A DNA stretch of 64,000 nt from positions 992,001-1,056,000 of the forward strand of contig NC_079232.1 of NCBI RefSeq assembly GCF_028502605.1. Reading direction: 5' to 3'. This document shows positions 37,703 through 45,920 of the stretch, one piece after another. The notes beneath the pieces are model-generated. The model saw nothing but the letters and a program-made list of their open reading frames with translations, did not search any database and was not told the origin of the DNA. This DNA comes from Trichoderma breve. Its lineage: Eukaryota > Ascomycota > Sordariomycetes > Hypocreales > Hypocreaceae. Within the stretch, counting starts at the first letter, position 1, and each line of letters starts with the position of its first letter. The position numbers and the translations under genes were made by a program.

Positions 37703-39331
37703 CTAAAACTCACCATCGCCACCGTGTCCGACCATGTTGGCCATCCAAAGACCAACCAGTCCCCACCAGCCGATTCGCCATCCCCTCCAGAGACCTTCCA
37801 TGCCCTGGCCCTTCTTGTAAGTCGGTAGGAGGTTCTTGGTCTTGACCTTGCCTCGCTTGCTGATCACGGGCTTGGGTGGGATCTCCCGAGTGCCTTCTTC
37901 AGTAACGATGTGGTACATGGTGCCGAAAGTGCCATTGTATTTGCCAATGGGAACAATGGTCTCCAATGCTGGCTCACCGTCATTGAGAGCCTCCAGGTAC
38001 TCCGGTTCGGAAAGCACAGAGAGCTGGCCTCGTCGCAGTACAGTCTCCAGGGGAAGCTTGATCAAAATTCCCACCGACGAGGCAAAAAACTTGGCGGCGG
38101 AGAATGTCATGGGCGCAATTTCGCTTGTGATCATGAACTTAGTCTTGAGCGCCAATGGGGTGGAGAGGGTGAAGATGGGGTTGACGAGAGAGTGAAGAAT
38201 GGTGGGAACGACAATGGTGGAAGGGCAGTAGTAAGATGGGAGAGCTCGAAGGCTTGCAATGGTTCTTCGCTGTCCCTTGAAGGGGTTGGTGAGGATTAAC
38301 CTGTGGCCATGTTAGTATGATGAGGGTAAGTAGTTAGTCTATGCAGTTGTATCACATACCTCGTGCGTATGAGATCTAGAGGCGCAAGTGCGAGGCTGGT
38401 TGTGACTGCAGCGGCGGCGGCCACGAGCAAGGAAGCCCAGGGATATGGGGAAGCAATGTCAACAAGACGCTCAATGTTGTCCTTGACACCCAGGTCTGGC
38501 ACATTGAACACAGCACTCAGGAAGCTTCTTGACCAATTCTCTAACAGAGACTGCAAGACGGTGTACAGAAAGGTTGCATTTGCCCCCTTCCATACCCCCC
38601 ATGCGCCGTCCCTCTGCCATAGCTGCCCAATGACGTCAAGAATAGCATCAGACCGACGAAGATTTAAGAAGTGCTCCGGCATGACGGGCACCTTTTTCGG
38701 TGTCGTGGGAGACTGTAATGGAGATTCTGCACGCCGGCTACTGGGTCGCTTCTCAGGCTGAGTCTGGCTGGGGCCCCAGGGGTTGGGTATAGCCGGATCG
38801 CTGGATGTGAAATATGCCGGTTCCTCGCCATCAGATTCCTCCTGTTACAGTTCTTCATTAGCTTAAAGAAGACGACAGCTAGAGAGGGTACCTCCGAAGG
38901 ACAGCGCTTACATCAAATGCCGAGCCAGCTCGACTTGATACCTGAGGGACGGGAGCAGGAGTTTCTGGTTCGGCAGCTACCATGAGGGCAGCCTTTTCAT
39001 CCTGATCCCGGGCCTGCAGGATCATCTTGGCAACCTCGAAAGGCTGCCCGATCAAGACGGACATGTATTTCCATATCAACTCATCGACGAGCTCCCTGGC
39101 GCTTTCGACAACCGACGGCGAGGGTTCGCCAATCAACTCCTTGTAGTCGAGATCATTCAGCATGTGCTTCGCCTTGGAGGCGTACTTCGCACCACTGGCG
39201 ACATCGTAGCTGTTGCCACCAGAGAACGGATTCGAGCTCGGGATTGCTACCGGTTCTGCCCGCTCCTCGATTGTGGGAGGCCGGTAATACGGCCGCAGGG
39301 GATTGGGGGTAAACTCCTTGGGGGATGACAT
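37703..39331 (-). CDS. ugo1: Mitochondrial fusion and transport protein Ugo1 (carrier fold)
   Basis: Three exons: 39331-38912, 38841-38360 and 38300-37703, giving 499 residues, near the yeast Ugo1 length. It is an atypical mitochondrial carrier: carrier signature PLDLIRTR (about 294-301) and a degenerate LPLETVLRRGQ repeat are visible, with a Pro/Ser-rich insert around 140-180. The N-terminal part (NPLRPYYRPPT, YMSVLIGQPFEVAKMILQ) matches fungal Ugo1. In yeast Ugo1 sits in the outer membrane and links Fzo1 with Mgm1 in mitochondrial fusion; the animal relative is SLC25A46. A frame extension of four codons upstream lacks an ATG, so 39331 is chosen. It shares a 427-bp divergent promoter with the mitochondrial ferredoxin gene. 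Confidence 0.88.
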
Positions 39332-39758
39332 GATTGATTTCAAAAAGAGAGAGATTCCAGATCTCTACCTTTTTTTCACAACCCAAGTTGGGCTCCTGTG
39401 GTCGATAAAAATGCAGTCATTGGCAAGCTGGGGGGTAGCTGCCGCTGCCCACTCCCCCGTTAGTTGCATTTAGCACCCGATAAGCAACCCTTATCACGAC
39501 GGAGCGGCCAATTCCCAATAGTCACAAACAGCTTCGGAGATCGAAGGCTTCTAGCGAACCAAAGACGGTTTATTACGAACATGTCCGGCTCTGCTCTTTT
39601 GTGATTCTTTCGGCTATTAAAGTGCTACGGCCTTGTCTTTGGACACTGGCGATCATCCAACCCAGCCCAATCCCAGTTTGCGACGCTCTTGCAACGGGTT
39701 TTCTTCCTTGATCCCAAATTTTTTCTCGCTGCCACCGAGTTCCGATCAAGTGCTCCAC
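39332..39758. promoter_or_regulatory. Shared divergent promoter of ugo1 and yah1
   Basis: 427 bp between start codons of two genes for mitochondrial proteins on opposite strands. No clear TATA box; a common regulator would be plausible but is not shown. Confidence 0.5.
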
Positions 39759-40403
39759 ATGTCGGCCTCAAGATCGCTCTCACGAAGCCTTGCGAGGCTG
39801 TCGCAAGCGGGATGCCGTCGAGCTCCCTCCACGAATGCGCCGTATAGAGGCTTGACCGCCTTACCGAGCCCTATCCTTCGATCCGCACCTACATCGCGAG
39901 CTCTTCAATCTCTTCAATTGTCTCCGAGCCGTCGCGCATTCTCTACAACACCCCAGCGGCGGCATGGCCATGTCACCCCGCCAAAGCCTGGTGAAGAGTG
40001 AGCAGCAATGCAATTCTACACACACGGAGAAAAAAAGAATCTTGGCTAACATTGATGTAGGCTCTGGGTCACATTCATCGATAAAGAAGGCGAGGAGCAC
40101 AAATTCGCCGTTTCAGCGGGCGACAACCTGCTCGACATTGCCCAGGCCAACGATTTGGAGATGGAGGGTGCCTGCGGAGGATCATGCGCATGCTCGACTT
40201 GCCATGTCATCGTAGAGGGAGAAGATCATTTTGACAAGATGCCCGAGCCCGAAGACGACGAGAACGATATGCTGGACCTCGCTTTTGGGCTGACCGAGAC
40301 AAGCCGTCTGGGCTGCCAAGTTATCATGACCAAGGAGCTGGACGGCTTGGTGGTGAGGCTGCCTTCTATGACGAGAAACATGCAAGCGAGCGACTTTCAA
40401 TGA
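39759..40403 (+). CDS. yah1: Mitochondrial [2Fe-2S] ferredoxin (adrenodoxin type, Yah1)
   Basis: Two exons: 39759-39997 and 40061-40403, giving 193 residues. Residues 1-~75 form a long basic Ser/Arg/Ala presequence ending near RAFSTTP. The ferredoxin domain has cluster ligands Cys118, Cys124, Cys127 and Cys165 (CGGSCACSTC, GCQ), the C-x5-C-x2-C...C spacing of adrenodoxins, with an extra Cys122. Acidic EDHFDKMPEPEDDENDMLDLA is the contact surface for ferredoxin reductase. In the family it feeds electrons from Arh1 to matrix Fe-S cluster assembly and haem A synthesis. The frame stays open 5' of the ATG without a start codon, so 39759 is the start. Convergent with rrp15. Confidence 0.95.
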
Positions 40404-40685
40404 TTGGGGCGGGAGTCGTTTGATATGAATACGATACGGCATACACCATAGGAAATTGGAAACTCTGTATAATATTGAACAAAATAGAAGCGGTGGAAAT
40501 GGGTCGGCGAGCCTCGGGGTTGGGCGCAAGCATTTTGCCCAAGGGGGGTATCTTTGGGGTAAAATTTTGTATACCTAGTGATGAGTACTGTAGATCTGAA
40601 GACAGGCCGAACTTCGCTCCCTGTAGAGATACATATTGCAAAACAAGAAAAAAAAAAATTACAAAGAAAGACAAAGACACATCCC

Positions 40686-41600
40686 TTACGCCTCTTCCAA
40701 CGGAGTCTTTTTTAAGCCGCCTCCTCCCGATGCAATCAGATCCAAAAAGCCCTTCTTACTCATCTCATTGACCTTTTCCTCCCTCGTCTTATGGCCGATG
40801 ACGCCCTCCTTTCTCACTGCCCTCTCCGCCTCAGCAGCCTGTACCTGAGAGGCTCTTACGGCATTGAACATGCGAATGACACCCCTTTGCGCCGTCTTGC
40901 GAAGCGTCTTTTCAATCGCCAGCATTTCCGAAGTTGTCATCTCCGGCTCACCCGACTCGTCCACCGTTGCCACCAGAATGTCCTTGATGCGGCCCTTTTC
41001 CAGCGCGACTCTCTTCTGCTCCTTGAGCTTCCTCCTGGCCTTTTGCTCGAGCGCGATATCCACGGCAGCCTTGGAGGCCTCGTGGGCGGCTGCGCTTCGA
41101 GACAGCACGGGGTCGGATCGTTTTGACGCGGAAAGCTTGGTCGATAGAATCTTTGAAAGCGAGGTTGCGAAAGCAGTGGGGTCATTACGTTTTGACTTTG
41201 TCTTTGCTGCGCCTACATCGAGGTCCATGTCGTCGTCGTCATCGTCATCGTCATCGTCCTCCTCGCTCTGCTCCTCTGCTTCATCATCCTCCTCCTGCTG
41301 CTGCTCAGCTTCCGGCTCTGGTTTTTTCGACTTTGATTTTGATGTCTTGACATTGGTCTTTTTTACAATGGGCGCCTCCTCGTCTGAGCTTGAGGAATCG
41401 TTCTCTCCAGCGTCGGCGACATCGTCCACGGGCGCATTGTGAATATCATCGTCGGAATCCAGCAGGTTGACCGCGTCAAACGTCTGCTGCTCCTCTTCGT
41501 TTTCCGAGTCGCTGTGGTATGCTTGAACTTTTCGCTGCTTCTTGGTCGGGCGATGTGACTTGTTGTCGTTGCGCCGTTTGTTATTCTTTAGTCCAGCCAT
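40686..41600 (-). CDS. rrp15: Ribosome biogenesis protein Rrp15
   Basis: Intronless, 304 residues. The N-terminal half is hydrophilic: Lys/Arg-rich start (LKNNKRRNDNKSHRPTKKQRK), then acidic runs including a ten-Asp stretch (coded near 41230-41260). The Rrp15 domain is at about 135-300: DPTAFATSLSKILSTKLS, SDPVLSRSAAAHEASK, ARRKLKEQKRVALEKGRIKD and QRGVIRMFNAVRASQ are characteristic. Rrp15 is a nucleolar factor of pre-60S particles, needed for 27S pre-rRNA processing. The Asp run is coded by GAC/GAT (CGT/CAT on the plus strand) repeats and may differ in length among strains. Divergent from the Zn2Cys6 gene across 675 bp. Confidence 0.93.
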   Translation of the reverse strand: MAGLKNNKRRNDNKSHRPTKKQRKVQAYHSDSENEEEQQTFDAVNLLDSDDDIHNAPVDDVADAGENDSSSSDEEAPIVKKTNVKTSKSKSKKPEPEAEQQQEEDDEAEEQSEEDDDDDDDDDDMDLDVGAAKTKSKRNDPTAFATSLSKILSTKLSASKRSDPVLSRSAAAHEASKAAVDIALEQKARRKLKEQKRVALEKGRIKDILVATVDESGEPEMTTSEMLAIEKTLRKTAQRGVIRMFNAVRASQVQAAEAERAVRKEGVIGHKTREEKVNEMSKKGFLDLIASGGGGLKKTPLEEA

Positions 41601-42275
41601 TGTGTTTGAATTGCCCGTTCCAGATATACCAACAGGTAAGTTTTATGATTGCTGTCTGGACTTTTTTTCTGAAAAATCAAAAGGCCTGGGATAATTTTGC
41701 CCGATCCAACTTTTTTTCTTTGGAGCAACGGTTCGCATTGGGGAAGGCGGTGAAAGTGCCCCGCCGGGAAGCTCTCAGTGTGGAATGGAGGTACGTACCC
41801 CCTGGCAGTCTGGATGACTTACGGCCAACCGTCGCCAAACTCCGAGCCTTTTGATCCTACAGGATTCCCAAGGCTCACTACGAAGTACTAGCAAAAGGAG
41901 AGTCTCACGATGAAGCATATGTAACAGACACACACAGCGCGCTTCTACGGAATCAGAAACAACCACATAACTGTTGGCTGTTGTATCCCTTTCCAAACTA
42001 TCTTATCTTTTTGTCTCACTTGCTTCAAGGAGCTCCGGACGGGATCGGCTTTTTGCGGGGCATCGCCGGTGCCAGTCGGACGTCATCAAACGCTTCAGCT
42101 CAATTCGTTGGATTATTGAAATCCCCGGCCCGGAGTGCTTCATAAAGGGCTGGTTCATAGACAGCTGTGTTTTGTTCAGCCAGGAGAGCTTGGCTTAGTC
42201 TTGAGAGAACTGCAGAGCATCCGCGTATCAGCCATCTCCTCTTTCAAGAGACAACCAGCCTTCATCTTAAAAGAC
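41601..42275. promoter_or_regulatory. Divergent region between rrp15 and the Zn2Cys6 gene
   Basis: 675 bp. The reading frame of the Zn2Cys6 gene is open back to 42135, but without an ATG before 42276. No named element recognised. Confidence 0.5.
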
Positions 42276-43556
42276 ATGTTTGGCCAGTACACGCTCGAAA
42301 CCAATCCGGCCGATGGCACCTATCGGGTACCAAAGCTCAATCACAAGAAGTCGCGATATGGCTGCCAGCGATGTCGCACGCGGCGGGTAAAGTGCAACGA
42401 GGCAAAGCCCACTTGCCAGCACTGCGAGCGCCACAGGGCCAAATGCATCTATGATCGTCTTCCACAGAAGAAGACCGGCCAAGACCGATCTCCAGGTTCC
42501 TCATCACAACCTCAGCACAGTGAATCTGGCATCTCAGAGACCAGCTCTGACAAACCCTCTCCTTTGTCGTCGGTGGACCCGCTGGACGAAGACGCCTTGG
42601 AATCGAAGCAGCGACGGCTGTTGGAGGCGAGGCTGATGCACCTCTATCTCACCGAGACTGGGCCCTCGCTGCCTATTGACGAAAAGACTTACAAAATATT
42701 CGCCAATTTGGCTCCCAAGATGGCGTTGGACTCTGAAGCCTTGCTGTATGCCATATATGCTTTGGCGGCCATCCACGCGCTCATATGCAAGTTAGACAAC
42801 TCCTTTGATGGACTCAATGTACATAGACGATACCTGGCAATGGCTCTGCATGAACACCAAAGGGAGATTACCGAACTCAGCGAGTCCAACTTTGAAGCCG
42901 TGTGTCTCACGTCGCATTTGCTGCGCATCTGCACGTTTGCTACGCTGCGGTACCGAAATCGTGAACCATACAGCCCTCCTCTCGAGTGGATATTGATCAC
43001 GGGAACGACGCAAGCCCTCTTCATCAAAGCTTGGGGCATCATTCTGGCTCATCCGGAGTCGTTTGTGTCGGCAATGACGAAGAGCACGCCCATCCTTTAC
43101 GACACCCAGGCGAGATATGATCCAGCGAACCGGCAGGGTTTGGAATACTTGCTTGAAAGGGACGCCAAAGATGTAGTGTCGGAGCCGTGGGACATGGAGA
43201 TCCAGGACGCATACGAGACGACGCTCAGCTACATCGGAGGGGTCTTGCTGTTGCTGCATCCCAGAGACGGCAAGATTCAGCTTGACGAGGCGAGGCGGAG
43301 GATGGTCATCTTCCCCATGGTCGTGAAGAAGAAGTTTCTCGACCTCACGCAGCAAATTTGTCCGAGGGCCTTGGTGATTCTGGCATATTATTTCTCGATG
43401 CTTGTCATTGAAAACCTGTGGTGGGTTGGTGATGTGGGGAAGCAGGAAGTGCAGGATATTTCGAAGAATTTGCCGGCCAAGTGGCAGAAGATGCTGGAAT
43501 GGCCGTTGCGAGTGGTAGAGCGAGGAGCAATTCTGCCAATATCTCCATGTAGGTAA
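42276..43556 (+). CDS. Zn2Cys6 (C6) transcription factor, fungal-specific
   Basis: Intronless, 426 residues. The binuclear zinc cluster is complete: Cys30, Cys33, Cys40, Cys47, Cys50 and Cys57, spacing C-x2-C-x6-C-x6-C-x2-C-x6-C, followed by a Ser/Pro-rich linker. The remainder is helical with hydrophobic repeats (LYAIYALAAIHALI, EAVCLTSHLLRICTFATL, PRALVILAYYFSMLV) typical of the Fungal_trans_2 middle region seen in Upc2-like and other C6 regulators. Target genes cannot be told from sequence. The next gene, 758 bp downstream on the same strand, is an alpha/beta hydrolase that is also intronless, a layout often seen when a regulator controls its neighbour, but that is inference. The ATG at 42276 is the first in frame. 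Confidence 0.9.
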   Translation: MFGQYTLETNPADGTYRVPKLNHKKSRYGCQRCRTRRVKCNEAKPTCQHCERHRAKCIYDRLPQKKTGQDRSPGSSSQPQHSESGISETSSDKPSPLSSVDPLDEDALESKQRRLLEARLMHLYLTETGPSLPIDEKTYKIFANLAPKMALDSEALLYAIYALAAIHALICKLDNSFDGLNVHRRYLAMALHEHQREITELSESNFEAVCLTSHLLRICTFATLRYRNREPYSPPLEWILITGTTQALFIKAWGIILAHPESFVSAMTKSTPILYDTQARYDPANRQGLEYLLERDAKDVVSEPWDMEIQDAYETTLSYIGGVLLLLHPRDGKIQLDEARRRMVIFPMVVKKKFLDLTQQICPRALVILAYYFSMLVIENLWWVGDVGKQEVQDISKNLPAKWQKMLEWPLRVVERGAILPISPCR

Positions 43557-43648
43557 CCACGTGTGTGAGACGAGAGTGTAGGACTAGATGGTGGTTTTTC
43601 TACATATAAATAACGAGTACCGAGTCACCCCATAATGCCAACGTATCA

Positions 43649-44100
43649 TCATTTACCCTGCATGTGTCCAAACCGGATCAATCCGTCTCGCATACGCATA
43701 TGCGTATTACACAGATAGCATGAACCTGCTTCTTCGTTCTCGGGTCCCGAACCTTGCGTCTGCAGGGCGGGATGTCGTTCTCGCTCTTCCAGATCAGGCT
43801 TAGCTGCACCAAAGTAAGCGCATGTCTCTTTTGAGCTTCGCTTTCGCTCCGCCAGTAGCGTCATCACCACACCAGCGACTTACACTCACTTCACAGTAAA
43901 ACGAGATTCGTAACGTGATAGAAAGTAATTCCAAAGGTTTCTACTGCAGAAAAGGAAATCGATAGACTTACAACGAAGTTATCCGCGACATGTAGCGAGC
44001 TAGTCCTCGGATTCGCTTCGAACGCGAGATGCTCGGAAAAGGCATCAATGATCTCGGGATATTGGGGAGACTCTGTGATGGGTGTTAAGAAATGGCATCA
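43649..44100 (-). other. Possible small minus-strand gene or relic; unresolved
   Basis: The 3' part (43649-43870) codes KPDLEERERHPALQ and ends CYLCNTHMRMRDGL, with a CxxC. The 5' part reads SPQYPEIIDAFSEHLAFEAN before a good GTAAGT donor. The two could be exons of one gene, but phases and intron sizes do not give a clean model and no starting ATG is clear. I do not recognise a family. Confidence 0.25.
43692..43707. repeat. Perfect 16-bp palindrome ATACGCATATGCGTAT
   Basis: Each half is the exact reverse complement of the other, with no spacer. It lies 136 bp after the Zn2Cys6 stop codon, inside the possible minus-strand frame. Binding role unknown. Confidence 0.9.
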
Positions 44101-44118
44101 CGCAACTCGTGAAATTTC

Positions 44119-44126
44119 TATATAAA
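44119..44126 (+). promoter_or_regulatory. TATA box of the alpha/beta hydrolase gene
   Basis: TATATAAA about 190 bp before the ATG, followed by a CA-rich leader typical of well expressed fungal genes. Confidence 0.55.
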
Positions 44127-44314
44127 CGCTCGATTTCTTGTGTCATCATCATGTTTTTTCATCGGATATCTAGTATATTAAACTCGAGTCGAGACATCTG
44201 TCAAGCATACATCACTTACATTAACTTATAACATCCCCATTCTGTCTTATTAGACCGCAGCTTCAGCACCACATACTCCCAAACCTTACTTTACATCAAA
44301 TACACATCATCAAA

Positions 44315-45556
44315 ATGGCAGAGGAAAACAAACAAGGTCCTACAATGATCAAGCTAAGCACCGACCAAAGCTTCCACTTCGAAATCCTCCGCGCCGTCTC
44401 CATCGCGCCTTACCAAGGCGCCGACGTTGGCGAGGTTCTCACAGCCGCCGCCAAAATCAAGCCCGGCGACTTTGAGAGCTACTACACTGCCTTTCACGAC
44501 CTTGCTGTTCGTGTACACAATCAGGCTGAGAATATTGACGTGGCCAAGTATCCCGTTTCAGCGAGGTCGGCGTTTTTCAGAGAGGCTACGTATCTTCGTA
44601 CGTCTGAGTTCTTTCTCCATGGGAACTGGGAGGACCCGCGTATCAACTCCGTTTGGAAGAGACATAGGGAGGCCTTTGATAAGGCGATTGCGCTTCTTCC
44701 TGTTCCTGGGCAGAGGGTGACGCTCAAGGCTGACGGGTTCGATGTACCGGCCATCTACTATGGTTGTGGGCAACCAGGCCGCCGTGCGACCATTCTCATG
44801 TGCAGCGGCTACGATGGTTCTCAGGAGGAGCTATACCATGTTGCTGTCGAGGCTGCTCTCGCTCGAGGCATCAATGTCATAACGTTCGAAGGACCAGGCC
44901 AACCCACCGTCCGCCGAGACCAAAACCTAGGTTTCATCTACGATTGGGAACGAGTCGTGTCCCCAGTCGTCGACTACGCCCTGACGAGAGACGATGTTGA
45001 CCCCAAAGCCATTGGTCTCTGGGGATACTCTCTGGGCGGATATCTCGCCACTCGCGCCGCAGCCTTTGAGCCTCGCATCGCCGCCGCCATGGCCATCGAC
45101 GGCGTCAGCGACTTTGGCGAGGCCATTCTCCAAAAGTTCCCTCCCGAACTGCTCAGCCTGTACAAGGCCGGAAACAAAGAAGCCGTTGACCAGGCCGTGG
45201 CGTCCGCCGTGTCAAACCCCGAGGCGCCTACTTCTTTCCGCTGGGCCATTGAGCAGGGTCTGTGGGCGTTCAACACCAAGTCGCCATATGAGTGGGCGAC
45301 CAAGTGCATGGACATGAAACTTGGTGATGCGATTCACAACATCAAGGTCCCGTTCTTCGTGGCCGATGCGGAGAATGACGATTTGTTGCCTGGCCAGGCA
45401 AAGATTGTTGCTGAAACGGTTGGAGAGCGGGCGACGTATCATTTGTTCACTGCTGAGGATGGAGCGGGTGAGCATTGCTCCATTGGCGCGGCTGTGCTCC
45501 AAAACCAGGTTGTGTTTGACTGGTTCCAAGAGGTGGTGTCTGGAAACAAGGCTTGA
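44315..45556 (+). CDS. Alpha/beta hydrolase (FrsA / 2,6-dihydropseudooxynicotine hydrolase-like)
   Basis: Intronless, 413 residues. An N-terminal helical cap (1-~130) precedes the hydrolase fold. The nucleophile elbow is GYSLGG with Ser239; the acid is likely in DAENDD (Asp351-Asp356) and the catalytic His is His387 (GEHCS). The oxyanion-side motif CSGYDGSQEELYH and FEGPGQP agree with the subgroup that includes fungal hydrolases of secondary-metabolite clusters and bacterial pseudooxynicotine hydrolase (C-C bond cleavage). There is no signal peptide, so it is cytosolic. Substrate is unknown. No polyketide or peptide synthase gene is in the window, so a cluster role is not supported here. Convergent with the PhoD-like gene. 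Confidence 0.88.
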   Translation: MAEENKQGPTMIKLSTDQSFHFEILRAVSIAPYQGADVGEVLTAAAKIKPGDFESYYTAFHDLAVRVHNQAENIDVAKYPVSARSAFFREATYLRTSEFFLHGNWEDPRINSVWKRHREAFDKAIALLPVPGQRVTLKADGFDVPAIYYGCGQPGRRATILMCSGYDGSQEELYHVAVEAALARGINVITFEGPGQPTVRRDQNLGFIYDWERVVSPVVDYALTRDDVDPKAIGLWGYSLGGYLATRAAAFEPRIAAAMAIDGVSDFGEAILQKFPPELLSLYKAGNKEAVDQAVASAVSNPEAPTSFRWAIEQGLWAFNTKSPYEWATKCMDMKLGDAIHNIKVPFFVADAENDDLLPGQAKIVAETVGERATYHLFTAEDGAGEHCSIGAAVLQNQVVFDWFQEVVSGNKA

Positions 45557-45920
45557 AGATGTGATGGTGTGAGAAAATACTTTGATTCGAGATGTTCATG
45601 ATAGTTAGCAAGCAGGCATGGTCTAGACCAAATCAGAGTAGCAGATAGTGAGCGATATGCTTAGCAAAATTGTTTTCATACACGATAATTCAACAAAAAC
45701 CAGTTTTCATCACCATGTTGTTCCCACATATAAACATGGGCCTTGCTGCGTCCCAAAGAAATTGACCAGACAGGTCATTCATCCACGGTTTCCCATCATC
45801 CAAATCCCAAAAAATAGAAATGACCTTAGAATCATCCCCATCAGCTGACAAGTGACATACAAAATCTCCCCAGACAGACGCCAAACAAACTCCAAGGTCT
45901 TATTCCGTTATGCAACGGGG
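45557..45920. other. Convergent 3' region, hydrolase / PhoD-like
   Basis: 364 bp between stop codons on opposite strands; no coding or RNA feature seen. Confidence 0.55.

Larger units (their letters stand above)
43557..44314. promoter_or_regulatory. Intergenic: promoter of the alpha/beta hydrolase; possible small antisense gene
   Basis: Carries the hydrolase TATA box (44119-44126), a perfect 16-bp palindrome (43692-43707), and a minus-strand stretch with protein-like frames (43649-44100) that I could not join with confidence. Confidence 0.5.

Noticed and set aside
44315..45556. Secondary-metabolite cluster around the hydrolase
   Set aside because: No synthase, cyclase, P450 or exporter is in the window; only a regulator and a hydrolase are adjacent.
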